Assembly (NCBI RefSeq): GCF_013403865.1
Contig: NZ_JABFDK010000001.1
Span: forward strand, 62,001 to 126,000
Length of the DNA stretch: 64,000 nt
From: Winogradskyella costae
Lineage (GTDB): Bacteria; Bacteroidota; Bacteroidia; Flavobacteriales; Flavobacteriaceae
Reading direction: 5' to 3'
A program made the position numbers and the translations under genes. The notes beneath the pieces were generated by a model that saw only the letters and a list, made by a program, of their open reading frames with translations, was not told the DNA's origin and made no database searches. Every line of letters begins with the position of its first letter. The first letter of the stretch is position 1. Below are positions 36,311-46,512 of the stretch, piece by piece.

Positions 36311-38092
36311 TTGAAAAATCCTCATTACATATTATGTTTCTTCCTATTTAGCATAGTTCAACCTTTTTTTGCTCAAGATGTTTCATTATACCAACAATTT
36401 AATGGCAGATATGATTATACTGCTATTGGTAATACTATGAATATTACTGAAAATGGTAGTTTTGGCCCTTGTACTATTTTAACCTCATCATCAGCCAACT
36501 TATCGTTAAATAGCGATCAAAATGTAGTTGCTGCTTATTTATACTGGGCAGGTTCGCATACTGGAGATTTCAATATTTCATTAAACACTATAGATATCAC
36601 GGCTGAACGTACATTTAGCGATGCTTTAGATGCTAACCGTGTTTTCTTTGCTGCATTTGCGGATGTGACGTCAATAATTTTAGATCAAGGCAGCACTAAT
36701 TACACCGTCTCTAATTTTGATCTTACCACTGATATTGGTCCATACTGTTCTACAGGCACCAATTTTGGTGGCTGGGCAATAACTATTATTTATGAAGATA
36801 ATAACCTACCTCTTAACCAACTTAATGTTTATGATGGTTTACAAAGTGTCCCTGATTTCCTAGATATTACACTCGATAATTTAAACGTATTAGATAATGA
36901 AAATGCGAAAATTGGTTTTATTGCTTGGGAAGGTGACAAATCTTTAGCCGTTAATGAGCAACTCACTATTAACGGAAGTGTTATTAGCAACCCACCCTTA
37001 AATCCTGCAAATAATGCCTTTAATGGTACTAATTCTTTTACTGGTGATTTTAATCTATACAATATGGATATTGATGTTTATAGCATTCAGAATAACATCA
37101 ATATTGGAGATACCTCAGCTACGATCTCACTTACCTCTGGCCAAGATTTTGTAATGATAAATAATATTATTACCGTTTTAAATAGTCAACTACCAGATGC
37201 CACCATAACTGTTGACAATGATACTGTAAGCTGCGGAGATACTAGCATTCAATTATTTTATACCGTGTATAATTTAAATAGCACCGATGTTTTACCTGCC
37301 AATACACCAATTGCATTTTATAGTGATGGTATTTTTATTGATGCTGGTGCAACGGTTAATGATATTGCTATAAACGCCAGTGAAGAAAATTCAATTTACC
37401 TCACATTACCAAATAGTACAGACCCTAATATTACTATTGTAGCCATAGTAGATGATAATGGCACTATGACAGGTGTAGTTACAGAATCTAACGAAAACAA
37501 TAATAGCGCATTTAAAACTATTGAATTACTAACGGTTTCCGAAATTACACCACTCCCTAACCTAATTGGCTGTAATGAGGGTTTAGAAATTTCGAGTTTT
37601 AACTTATTCGAAGCTCTTAACTCAATAAATTATAATGAGGAAGATATTACATTTTACTACGCATTAGATGACTTAAAAACGGATGATAATGCGATTATTA
37701 TACCATCAGACTATAATAACACCCATAATCCTGAAACCATATTTGTTAAATTAAGACAAGATCCTTGTTATGAGATATTTCAATTTGATTTAACCGTTGA
37801 AAACTGTCCACCTTATATTCCTCAAGGATTCTCCCCTAATGATGACACAAAAAATGATTGGTTCAATATTCAAGGATTATATGATGTATTTACAGAACAC
37901 GAATTACATATTTACAACCGCTATGGAGAGCTGATTTTTATTGGCCATAATGAAATGCCATGGTTGGGTAAAATAAACAGAGGACTTAACAATAAAGGCA
38001 ATAAAGCCCCTGTGGGTACGTACTATTATATTTTAAATTTAAATGACCCAAATTATGAACCCTTTGTAGGTTGGGTATACATAAACTATTAA
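36311..38092 (+). CDS. T9SS type B / gliding-associated secreted protein with GWVYINY terminus (593 aa)
   Basis: Start codon TTG; it gives a clean signal peptide ending IVQPFFAQ. Residues about 20-295 are a beta-rich adhesion-like domain (QNVVAAYLYWAGSHTG; GGWAITIIYEDNNLPLNQLN) common in Bacteroidota, residues 300-410 resemble a CARDB-type domain (VSCGDTSIQLFYTVYNLN), and there is one degenerate copy of the 85-residue repeat (GCNEGLEISSFNLFEALN to VKLRQDPC). The C-terminus is the gliding-associated domain of another subtype: QGFSPNDDTKNDWFNIQG, IYNRYGELIF, PVGTYYYIL and ending GWVYINY. It starts 38 bases after the previous stop. Confidence 0.85.
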   Translation: MKNPHYILCFFLFSIVQPFFAQDVSLYQQFNGRYDYTAIGNTMNITENGSFGPCTILTSSSANLSLNSDQNVVAAYLYWAGSHTGDFNISLNTIDITAERTFSDALDANRVFFAAFADVTSIILDQGSTNYTVSNFDLTTDIGPYCSTGTNFGGWAITIIYEDNNLPLNQLNVYDGLQSVPDFLDITLDNLNVLDNENAKIGFIAWEGDKSLAVNEQLTINGSVISNPPLNPANNAFNGTNSFTGDFNLYNMDIDVYSIQNNINIGDTSATISLTSGQDFVMINNIITVLNSQLPDATITVDNDTVSCGDTSIQLFYTVYNLNSTDVLPANTPIAFYSDGIFIDAGATVNDIAINASEENSIYLTLPNSTDPNITIVAIVDDNGTMTGVVTESNENNNSAFKTIELLTVSEITPLPNLIGCNEGLEISSFNLFEALNSINYNEEDITFYYALDDLKTDDNAIIIPSDYNNTHNPETIFVKLRQDPCYEIFQFDLTVENCPPYIPQGFSPNDDTKNDWFNIQGLYDVFTEHELHIYNRYGELIFIGHNEMPWLGKINRGLNNKGNKAPVGTYYYILNLNDPNYEPFVGWVYINY

Positions 38093-38559
38093 AATATGTC
38101 TTAATTTTTTCGAATTGTTAAAGTTTTAGCCCATTCGTCTTATTTTTTTGCAATTATGCATTAGTTCCTTTAATTTTATACCTGTTAGTGAAATTTATTT
38201 GCTAATTCCCTCCTCAATTTTATTAAATCCCTCAAAAACTTTTAATAGCTAATTACTGTCTATAAGTATATTTTAGACTAGAGCTATAAAGAAACTAAAT
38301 AACTGACACTCAGATTAAGATATTTCTTACATAATTGTTAGAATTATTAAAAATCATAGGTGTAAGAATAATCTCTTTTCGCTGAATTTATCAGCTCAAA
38401 AGGCCATTTTTCGGCTCTAAACGTTAACATTTAGTGTAGTTCGACGTATTTTTTTGTATTTCATCTTATTTTAATATACTTTTCGACCTTATTAAATAAT
38501 GTGTGTGCGTTGACTCCAAATCTACCTTACACTAATATAGTAAACCTTAACCGAAACTA

Positions 38560-41500
38560 ATGACTTATTTAAACCGCTCCCTCTGCTTATTTATTGGATT
38601 AATTTCTAGTATATCCTTTTCACAACAAGTAACCGTAGATAATTCAGTTTCACCTCAAGACTTAATTCAAAACACATTAATCCAGGGTTGTGTAGAAGTT
38701 TCAAACATTAACTCTCTCTCAAATGGATCTTCAATTGGCATTGGCAGTTTTGGTTATTTTGAGCGTTCTAGTTCAAACTTCCCTTTCGAAAATGGAATTG
38801 TTTTAACCACAGGAAATGCATCTTCTGCTGGTAATGATCTAAACAATGCAATCTTAAACGACGGAGATGCAACATGGTTAACAGATAGCGATCTTGAATC
38901 TGCCTTAGGTATATCTGGTACGGTGAACGCAACATCTATAGAATTTGATTTTATATCCATTTCAAATCAGATACAATTTAATTACATCTTAGCATCAGAA
39001 GAATATTTTGGTAATTTCCCGTGTAATTATTCTGATGGTTTTGCTTTTTTAATTAGAGAAGCTGGCACCACGGACTCATATACCAATATTGCTTTAATAC
39101 CTGGAACCACAACTCCGGTGAACACTAATACGGTTCATGATGAAATTGTAGGATTTTGTCCAGCTTCAAACGGAGAATACTTTGAAGGTTATAATCTTGG
39201 AGATACTAATTATAATGGAAGGACTACTGTTCTTTCTGCTACTGCCGCGATTCAACCAAATGTGCAATATCAAATAAAACTTGTTATTGCAGATCAAAAT
39301 GATCAAAATTATGACTCTGCGGTCTTTATTGAAGGAAATAGCTTTAATGCCTCTGTAGATTTAGGAGAAGATTTCTCTACATGTGCTAGTAGCGTTGCGT
39401 TAGATGGAAACATAAACAATCCTAATGCCGTCTATTCTTGGTTTTTCAATGATACACAAATTCCTTCTGCTAATCAATCAAATTTAATAGCATTACAATC
39501 GGGTAACTACCGTGTAGAAGTACAATTGCCTCTTGCAGGAAATTCTTGCGTAATAGAAGATGCTATTGACGTGACTTTAAGTTCTACACAAACCTCCGAT
39601 CCTATAACCGATTTTTCACTTTGTGATGACCTAATTGGTGATGGTTTAGAGATATTTGACTTATCGACTAAAGATGCCGAAGTAATAGCCTCTGTTCCTT
39701 CTTCAACATATACAATTTCTTACCACTATAATAATACAGATGCTATTAATAATAATAACCCTATTACAAGTCCTATTCAAAATACATCGAGTCCACAACC
39801 GATTCACGTAAGAATTGAGGACACCGTGAATGGCTGTTTAGCATTTTCAACCTTCAATTTAGTTGTAAATTCTTTACCAGTAATTTCTAACCCAACTCTT
39901 TTAGAGGTTTGTGATGATGGCTCTGCTAACGGAAGAGTAGCCATGGATATCAATGCCTATAAAGATTCTGAAATAACACTTTCGCAACCAAACCTTGTCG
40001 TCAGTTATCATGGTTCTGCATCAGATGCAGCTTCTGGCATCAATGCTTACCCGATGCCTTATACCAACACAAACTCTGCAGAAGTTTTATATGTAAGTGT
40101 TAAAAACACAGAAACTGGCTGTATTAGTACAACAATTTTAAACGTTAACATCATAGACAGTCCTACTATCAACACGGAAACGCATTATATTGATGCCTGT
40201 GATACGGATTTAGATGGTTATGCTAATTTTGATTTAACTACAATTATCCCTGAAGTTTTAGAAGGCTTAAATGGTGTAACAGTAACATTTCACACCTCTC
40301 CAGATGATGCACTTTCCGGATCAAACCCAATTGCAGACGAAACGAATTATGCAAATATTAATTCTGAAGAACAACTAGTATACATCAGAGTGGAAAACAT
40401 AGGTTCTGGCTGTGCCTCAACAACACCTATAGAACTTCATACTAACCTATTATTAACAGCAACAAATATTAGAGATATTTCGGCATGTGATGTTGGTGAT
40501 GATGACACAGAAGGGTTTGATTTTGAAAATATTGCTGTTGGTATTATCAATGAATTACCAGATGTTGAAGTCGTATTTTATGAATCGGAAATAGATAGAG
40601 ACAATGGAAATAATGCCATTAATACTGCTGTATCTTATAATTCACAGAGCAACCCACAAACCATTTACATTTCTTTAGAAAGTCTAACTTGTACTGAAGT
40701 TGCAGAATTTGATTTGATATTGTACCCTATTATTCAATTTGATTCTGTTGTTAGTTTAACAGTTTGTGATGAAGATCAAGATGGTTTTACCACGACAAAC
40801 TTATCGGCATTAAACGGTGATATTACCAATGGCGAAGAAGGTTTTGAAGTCACCTACTTCCCTACAGAACAAGATGCTATTGATAATACTAATGTATTAC
40901 CTAATAATTATGAAAATGTAAGTAACCCATTTACATTATATCCTAGAATTACATTTTCTGAAACCGGTTGTTTTGATTACAACTCTTTTGAAGTTACAGT
41001 TTTACCAGCACCAGAAAGCGAAAAACCTTTAGATATCATAATTTGCGATGCTGATAGAGACGGCTTCTCCTTAATAAATTTAAATAATAGCATACCTAAT
41101 TCTATTTTAGCAACTCCTAACAGAAGTGTAAGCTTTCATAATAGTTTAGCTGATGCGCGTTCTGATGAAAATGAAATTCAAGGTTTAACAAACTATTCCG
41201 CACAAACAGAAATTGTTTACATGCGTGTAGAAAATAGCACTACAGGCTGTTATGCTATTGAAGAATTAGACATTATTGTAAATGCCTTACCGTATGTTGG
41301 TGATTTATCTAACTACGTAGAACACTATACCTTTTGTGAAGATGTATCTGATGGTATTGGTCAGTTTATTTTTGAAAACAAAGACAGCGAAGCTTTAGAC
41401 GGACAAACTGGTAAAGTGGTAAGCTATTACCGTACTTCAACTGACGCCGACAACAAAACTAATCCTATTGATAAGACAAGTACTTATGAAAACATTAGCA

Positions 41501-43401
41501 ATCCACAACAAATCTATGTGAGAGTTGACAATACTACAGACGAGTCTTGCTACACTACCTCTTCATTTACAATTGAGGTTGGTACCAACCCAACCTACAA
41601 CGAACCGACAAATTGGTTTGTTTGTGATGATATTTCAAATGATGGTTCTGAGCTTTTTGATTTTTCAAGTATAGCTGAAGAAGTAGCTGCTGGTATTCCA
41701 GATATTCAATCGGTAAAATTCTTTACTACAGAAAATGATGCTATAAATAATATAAATGAAATCCCGCTTCAATATGAAAACACCGTAAATCCACAACAGA
41801 TTTTTGTGCAGATTGATAATGGAACAATCTGCCAGTCTATTACATCATTTGTAATTAATGTCATTAAAGTACCAGACGTAACGTTTGCAGCACCAATGAT
41901 AGAATGTGATGATGATACAGATGGCACACTTGAATTTGATTTAACTGGTGCAGAATCGAACATTACGGATGTTAGACAAGAAAATATTCTTATTGAATAT
42001 TATGCCACTTTTGAAGATTCTGAAGCAGAAATGAATCCAATTTCAAACCCTGAAAACTATACAAATATATCAAACCCTCAAACGGTTTATATGAAAGTGA
42101 CCAATACAATTTCTAATTGCTACGCCTCGCTTCCAATAGAATTGATAGTAAACCAACCTCCTGTTATTCATGATTTTGAAGAGTATTCGATATGTGAGAA
42201 TGATACCAACACTGTAGACTTAACTGATATTAATGAAATTGCTACGGATAATAGTTATAACGTTTTATATAGTTACTTCTCTAACGAAGCTGATGCTATA
42301 GCAAATATTAATGCGCTAGACACTAATTACACGTACCAGAGTAATTATGATACGTTGTTTTTGAGAACAGAGTATAGCACCACACATTGTTCTACATATT
42401 ACGAATTTAATTTAAAAGTAGATGCCTTACCAATAGCTAACCAACCAAATGATTTAGAAGCGTGTGATGATGACTTTGATGGCATTTTAGAATTTGACTT
42501 AGCACAACAAAACGCTAGTATATTAGGAGGACAAAATTCTAATTTATTTACGCTAACGTATCATGATTCAGAACTTAAAGCGCAAGAAAATAATTCAGCT
42601 TTAGAAACGGATTATATGGCTTTTGATGGTGAAATTATTTATGCTCGTTTAGAAAACAGCAACACAGGATGTTATAGTATAACGTCATTCTCTGCTATTG
42701 TAAACCCTATTCCTGTAGTTGATATAGGAGATCAGGTTATTTGTTTAAACAATACACCTTTGCTTGTATCCGCCAATACTAATTATGCTAGCGATTCTTA
42801 TTTATGGTCTACAGGAGAAACTACTCCAGAGATAGAGGTGACTGAAGTTGGTAATTATTGGGTAACTGTAACGTCTCAATTTGGTTGTGAAAACACAAAT
42901 TATTTTGGTGTCACGGAATCGGAATCGGCAACGATAGAAACCACAGAAGTTGTAGATTTCTCAGATCCAAACAATATCACAGTGACAATAAGTGGCATTG
43001 GTAATTACCTTTATCAATTAGATGATTTTGATCCTCAAGAATCTAATGTGTTTCAGAATGTCGCAATGGGTTACCATACAGTGACAATAGTAGACTTAAA
43101 TGGTTGTGCGAATGTTACTAAAGAAGTTTTAGTTGTGGATATTCCTAAGTTCTTTACACCAAATAATGATGGTGATTTTGACACATGGCATATTATAGGT
43201 ATTGAGACATTACCAGGAACTGTTATTAATATTTTTGACCGCTATGGCAAACGCATTAAACAATTAACATCTAGCTCTCCGGGTTGGGATGGTTATTACA
43301 ATGGTAAAATACTACCAACAAGTGACTTTTGGTTTACAGCTGAAATAAAACGTGGTGCTATTGCTTTTGAAGTTAAAGGTCATTTTACCTTAAAACATTA
43401 A
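38560..43401 (+). CDS. Giant T9SS type B protein with choice-of-anchor L domain and 11 CD repeats (1613 aa)
   Basis: Signal peptide to about residue 22 (SSISFSQQ). Residues 23-265 are a choice-of-anchor L domain (GSFGYFERSSSNFPFENGIVL; NATSIEFDFISIS; YILASEEYFGNFPCNYSDG; YDSAVFIEGNSF). An Ig-like domain follows (about 265-345). Residues about 345-1370 hold 11 consecutive CD repeats of about 80-95 residues (SLCDDLIGDG, EVCDDGSANG, DACDTDLDG, SACDVGDDD, TVCDEDQDG, IICDADRDG, TFCEDVSDG, FVCDDISNDG, IECDDDTDG, SICENDTN, EACDDDFDG), then Ig-like and PKD-like linkers and the sorting domain ending GHFTLKH. Many repeats have DxDxDG-like motifs that may bind calcium (inference). The 467-base gap before it holds no gene. 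Confidence 0.92.
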   Translation: MTYLNRSLCLFIGLISSISFSQQVTVDNSVSPQDLIQNTLIQGCVEVSNINSLSNGSSIGIGSFGYFERSSSNFPFENGIVLTTGNASSAGNDLNNAILNDGDATWLTDSDLESALGISGTVNATSIEFDFISISNQIQFNYILASEEYFGNFPCNYSDGFAFLIREAGTTDSYTNIALIPGTTTPVNTNTVHDEIVGFCPASNGEYFEGYNLGDTNYNGRTTVLSATAAIQPNVQYQIKLVIADQNDQNYDSAVFIEGNSFNASVDLGEDFSTCASSVALDGNINNPNAVYSWFFNDTQIPSANQSNLIALQSGNYRVEVQLPLAGNSCVIEDAIDVTLSSTQTSDPITDFSLCDDLIGDGLEIFDLSTKDAEVIASVPSSTYTISYHYNNTDAINNNNPITSPIQNTSSPQPIHVRIEDTVNGCLAFSTFNLVVNSLPVISNPTLLEVCDDGSANGRVAMDINAYKDSEITLSQPNLVVSYHGSASDAASGINAYPMPYTNTNSAEVLYVSVKNTETGCISTTILNVNIIDSPTINTETHYIDACDTDLDGYANFDLTTIIPEVLEGLNGVTVTFHTSPDDALSGSNPIADETNYANINSEEQLVYIRVENIGSGCASTTPIELHTNLLLTATNIRDISACDVGDDDTEGFDFENIAVGIINELPDVEVVFYESEIDRDNGNNAINTAVSYNSQSNPQTIYISLESLTCTEVAEFDLILYPIIQFDSVVSLTVCDEDQDGFTTTNLSALNGDITNGEEGFEVTYFPTEQDAIDNTNVLPNNYENVSNPFTLYPRITFSETGCFDYNSFEVTVLPAPESEKPLDIIICDADRDGFSLINLNNSIPNSILATPNRSVSFHNSLADARSDENEIQGLTNYSAQTEIVYMRVENSTTGCYAIEELDIIVNALPYVGDLSNYVEHYTFCEDVSDGIGQFIFENKDSEALDGQTGKVVSYYRTSTDADNKTNPIDKTSTYENISNPQQIYVRVDNTTDESCYTTSSFTIEVGTNPTYNEPTNWFVCDDISNDGSELFDFSSIAEEVAAGIPDIQSVKFFTTENDAINNINEIPLQYENTVNPQQIFVQIDNGTICQSITSFVINVIKVPDVTFAAPMIECDDDTDGTLEFDLTGAESNITDVRQENILIEYYATFEDSEAEMNPISNPENYTNISNPQTVYMKVTNTISNCYASLPIELIVNQPPVIHDFEEYSICENDTNTVDLTDINEIATDNSYNVLYSYFSNEADAIANINALDTNYTYQSNYDTLFLRTEYSTTHCSTYYEFNLKVDALPIANQPNDLEACDDDFDGILEFDLAQQNASILGGQNSNLFTLTYHDSELKAQENNSALETDYMAFDGEIIYARLENSNTGCYSITSFSAIVNPIPVVDIGDQVICLNNTPLLVSANTNYASDSYLWSTGETTPEIEVTEVGNYWVTVTSQFGCENTNYFGVTESESATIETTEVVDFSDPNNITVTISGIGNYLYQLDDFDPQESNVFQNVAMGYHTVTIVDLNGCANVTKEVLVVDIPKFFTPNNDGDFDTWHIIGIETLPGTVINIFDRYGKRIKQLTSSSPGWDGYYNGKILPTSDFWFTAEIKRGAIAFEVKGHFTLKH

Positions 43402-43427
43402 TAAATATAACTTCCAATCTTAATTTT

Positions 43428-43463
43428 AAAATATCCCCTCACGTCTTAGTAAAGGGATATTTT
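43428..43463 (+). terminator. Probable terminator after the giant T9SS gene
   Basis: Ten-base arms AAAATATCCC (43428-43437) and GGGATATTTT (43454-43463) with a 16-base loop, 27 bases after the stop codon. Arms are AT-rich and the loop is long, so strength is uncertain. Confidence 0.45.
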
Positions 43464-43555
43464 ATATTTAAAAATAGGCTTTTCATTCTTATAGAAAACT
43501 ACACACATTATTAAATTAAAACGCTCTAATATAAAACAGTAATCATATATACAAT

Positions 43556-43648
43556 AATTTGCCTACCGAGGACTATTAGTTTTTAGCAGAAATTAAACAA
43601 GGTTCTCATGGTTCTGAAGCGAAAGGTCACTTTACGCTTCATCGTTAA
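43556..43648 (+). pseudogene. Remnant of the 3' end of a deleted T9SS type B gene
   Basis: In one frame the sequence reads NLPTEDY-stop-FLAEIKQGSHGSEAKG then HFTLHR and TAA (43646-43648). This aligns without gaps to the end of the neighbouring 1613-residue protein (ILPTSDFWFTAEIKRG to GHFTLKH). The stop codon TAG (43577-43579) stands exactly where the conserved Trp (TGG) of DYWF/DFWF should be. Only the last 30 or so codons remain; nothing upstream in the 150-base gap resembles the body of a cargo gene. Confidence 0.85.
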
Positions 43649-43678
43649 TAAAAACATATCATCTTTTTTAACATCTTA

Positions 43679-43713
43679 TTTGAATTTAGATAATTCTTTG
43701 TAGTGTATCTTTG
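43679..43713 (+). promoter_or_regulatory. Bacteroidota-type promoter for the 788-aa T9SS protein gene
   Basis: TTTG (43679-43682), 23-base spacer, then TATCTTTG (43706-43713) followed by CA. The ATG used for the gene is 18 bases further on, so the TTG at 43711, which lies in the box itself, cannot be the start. Confidence 0.6.
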
Positions 43714-43731
43714 CAGTCCCTTAAAACAAAA

Positions 43732-46077
43732 ATGAAGCAAATACTACTTGCTATTGCCCTTTTTTTTTCTCTATTGAATTATGCTCAAAATATTTCAGTA
43801 GATAGTCAGACATATACGGCTCAACAACTTATAGAAAATGTTTTAATTGATAGTGACTGTATAGACAACGTTACAGTAACCAATGTTGTTGGTGGTGATT
43901 TTGGAGGTTCGGATCAAAGCTATGGATATTTTGACGCTACAGGTACTAGTTTTCCTTTTGAAAGTGGTGTTGTTTTAAGCACAGGACGATTAAATAATGT
44001 ACCTGGACCAAATAACACTTTAAGTGATGATAACGCTCCTAATTGGATTGGAGATGGTGATCTGGAAAATGCTTTAAACGAATCTGGTACAATAAACGCT
44101 ACTATTTTAGAATTTGAATTTACCTCAGTTGCATCGCAGATTAGTTTTAGATACCTTTTTGCTTCAGAAGAGTACCAAGAAAATAATTCGAATACCTGTA
44201 GGTATTCTGATTTATTCGGTTTTTTAATTAGACCTACAATCGGACAACAAGCTTATGAAAATATAGCGTTAGTACCAAATACAGACACACCTGTTAAAGT
44301 GACTACGGTAATGCCAGGAGTTCAAGGTAGTTGTCCACCAGAAAACGAAACCTATTTTGGAAGTTATAACGCTAGTAATGCACCTATAAATTTTAATGGG
44401 CAGACTGCTATTTTAACCGCTACAGCTAACGTTATACCAAACACAACTTACCATGTTAAATTGGTTATTGCTGATGAACAGAATTTCAGATACGACTCTG
44501 CAGTTTTTTTAGAGGCTAGTAGTTTTGAACTCTCTACAAATATAGGACCAGACTTACTTCTCGCAACAAACAATGCACTTTGTGAAGGTGAAACACTAGA
44601 ACTTAATGCATTGCAAGAGGAGCAAAACACTTATGAATGGTTTAAAGATGGTGTTCTAGTTCAAAGTGCCTCTGGCTGTACAATTTGTGAAACTTACACC
44701 GTTACAGAGGCTGGCACCTATATAGTTGAAGTTACCTTAGCTAATGGTTGTATTTCTTATGGGGAAGTTATAATTGAATATGCCCTCTTACCTATAGCCA
44801 CTAATTCTGTTTTAATTGAATGTGACAGTAACCAAGATGGGTTAACACTTTATGATTTATCCGATGCTACTTCGGATTTAACCAGTGCCAACCAAGACTC
44901 ATATATTGATCAGTTTTTCTTCTCAGAAGCTGAGGCTTTAGCAAATATAAATCCAATTACAAATCCTGATGCGTTTCTAAACACAACACCATTTCAAACG
45001 GTTTATGTAAGAATCATAAACAGAGCGGATTGTTTAGAGATTGCTGAGTTAGAATTACAAACCTCAAATAACACCATATCCATTCCTAATTTAAAAGGTT
45101 GTGATGGAGAGCTTATAGACGGCTTCACTACTTTTAATTTGTCTGAGATTCAGAACTCTATTCAAAATCAAATTCCGACAAATGCAGTTGTTCGTTATTT
45201 TGAAACGGAAGAAGATGCTTTGAATAACACTAATCAACTGTCTATTAATTTTGAAAACACTGAAGCATATACCCAAACTATTTTTGTAAAAATCACAAAT
45301 AACAATCAGTGTTATGGTATTTCTACAGTTAACCTCGATGTCCTTTATACTCCGCTTTTAAAACCTGATGAAACGGTATTATATTGTCTAAATACTTTTC
45401 CGGAACCACTCACAATATATGGTGGTGTGCTAAATGATTTACCGAATAATTATTATTACGAATGGCAATTTAATGGGATTGCGACATCAAACACCACTTT
45501 GTTTTATGAGGTTACAGAACCTGGGGTTTATACGGTGATTGTTACGGACCCTAATGGTTGTTCTGCGAGCAGAACAATTACAGTTTTAGCCTCAGAATTA
45601 GCCACTATAGATAATGTTAGCGTTGTAGGTGTTGCTCCTAATAATGTGGTAACTATTACACTTTCAGGTGACGGGAATTATGAAATCGCGATAGATGATA
45701 TCGATGGATTTTATCAAGATGATTTCGTTTTCACAAATGTTTCAAAAGGCTTTCATACGGTTTATATAAGAGATAAAAATGGTTGTGGTAATCAAGAAGA
45801 AATAATTTCGGTTTTAGGTTTCCCAAAGTTTTTTACTCCCAATGGAGATAACGATAATCCTACTTGGCAAGTTATTGGTACTGCAGCTCAATTCAATCAA
45901 ATAGAATCTATTCAGATTTTTAACCGTTATGGTAAATTGATAACGCTACTTACAAATTCAAATCGTAGTTGGAATGGCATGTTAAAAGGAAAACTACTTC
46001 CAAGTGATGATTATTGGTTTATCGCTAATTTCTATGATGGCAAAACTTATGCTGGTCATTTTGCTTTGCGTAGGTAA
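43732..46077 (+). CDS. T9SS type B protein with choice-of-anchor L domain and two CD repeats
   Basis: The ATG at 43732 gives the signal peptide MKQILLAIALFFSLLNYAQ; a TTG seven codons upstream lies inside the promoter box and is rejected. Residues about 20-260 form a choice-of-anchor L domain (GGSDQSYGYFDATGTSFPFESG; YLFASEEYQENNSNTCRYSD; YDSAVFLEASSF) like that of the giant protein. Then an Ig-like domain (LCEGETLELNALQEE), two CD repeats (IECDSNQDG and KGCDGELIDG), the YCLNTFPEPLTIYGG linker, another Ig-like domain and the sorting domain (FPKFFTPNGDNDNPTWQ) ending AGHFALRR. It is a short-repeat version of the giant neighbour. Confidence 0.92.
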   Translation: MKQILLAIALFFSLLNYAQNISVDSQTYTAQQLIENVLIDSDCIDNVTVTNVVGGDFGGSDQSYGYFDATGTSFPFESGVVLSTGRLNNVPGPNNTLSDDNAPNWIGDGDLENALNESGTINATILEFEFTSVASQISFRYLFASEEYQENNSNTCRYSDLFGFLIRPTIGQQAYENIALVPNTDTPVKVTTVMPGVQGSCPPENETYFGSYNASNAPINFNGQTAILTATANVIPNTTYHVKLVIADEQNFRYDSAVFLEASSFELSTNIGPDLLLATNNALCEGETLELNALQEEQNTYEWFKDGVLVQSASGCTICETYTVTEAGTYIVEVTLANGCISYGEVIIEYALLPIATNSVLIECDSNQDGLTLYDLSDATSDLTSANQDSYIDQFFFSEAEALANINPITNPDAFLNTTPFQTVYVRIINRADCLEIAELELQTSNNTISIPNLKGCDGELIDGFTTFNLSEIQNSIQNQIPTNAVVRYFETEEDALNNTNQLSINFENTEAYTQTIFVKITNNNQCYGISTVNLDVLYTPLLKPDETVLYCLNTFPEPLTIYGGVLNDLPNNYYYEWQFNGIATSNTTLFYEVTEPGVYTVIVTDPNGCSASRTITVLASELATIDNVSVVGVAPNNVVTITLSGDGNYEIAIDDIDGFYQDDFVFTNVSKGFHTVYIRDKNGCGNQEEIISVLGFPKFFTPNGDNDNPTWQVIGTAAQFNQIESIQIFNRYGKLITLLTNSNRSWNGMLKGKLLPSDDYWFIANFYDGKTYAGHFALRR

Positions 46078-46481
46078 ATCATTGTTAACCTTCTCTTTTT
46101 TAAATCCCACCTTATTACAGATAATACCTTTTCTTATTGGCGTAAACATAAGCTTATTATTTTACCCTAATTTTTTCGGTAGACTTATAAAAGTTATAAT
46201 TATAGATTTATAACGACACCATTACTACTAACTCTAAGTTCATACCTTATTTTTTAGATACTTATAGATAATAAAAATCATACTTAAAATTAAAAACCAT
46301 AAACCGAGCTACTAAATTTGGGTGTAAATCGTTAAACATCTGCTTCCTTTTGTACTAGAAATAATATCCTTCACATTTTGAGTTATCACTTAATCTTCTA
46401 TTTTTGTGATAACTAACTCAACCTTTATTTGAGCAAGAATTAACGTAACTATTACTTAACAAATGGAAGTAATATATTACA

Positions 46482-46489
46482 TATTTTTG
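46482..46489 (+). promoter_or_regulatory. Possible promoter box for the 768-aa T9SS protein gene
   Basis: TATTTTTG fits TAnnTTTG, 23 bases before the ATG; no TTG stands at the proper distance upstream. The preceding gap from 46078 holds nothing else that I can identify. Confidence 0.35.
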
Positions 46490-46512
46490 CCCACTATTTT
46501 TACATCAACTAC

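Noticed and set aside
38510-38538. TTGACT - 17 bases - TAATAT, resembling a sigma-70 promoter upstream of the giant cargo gene
   Set aside because: The second box matches only 4 of 6 positions and Bacteroidota primary sigma factors use TTG/TAnnTTTG; in AT-rich DNA such a match is expected by chance.
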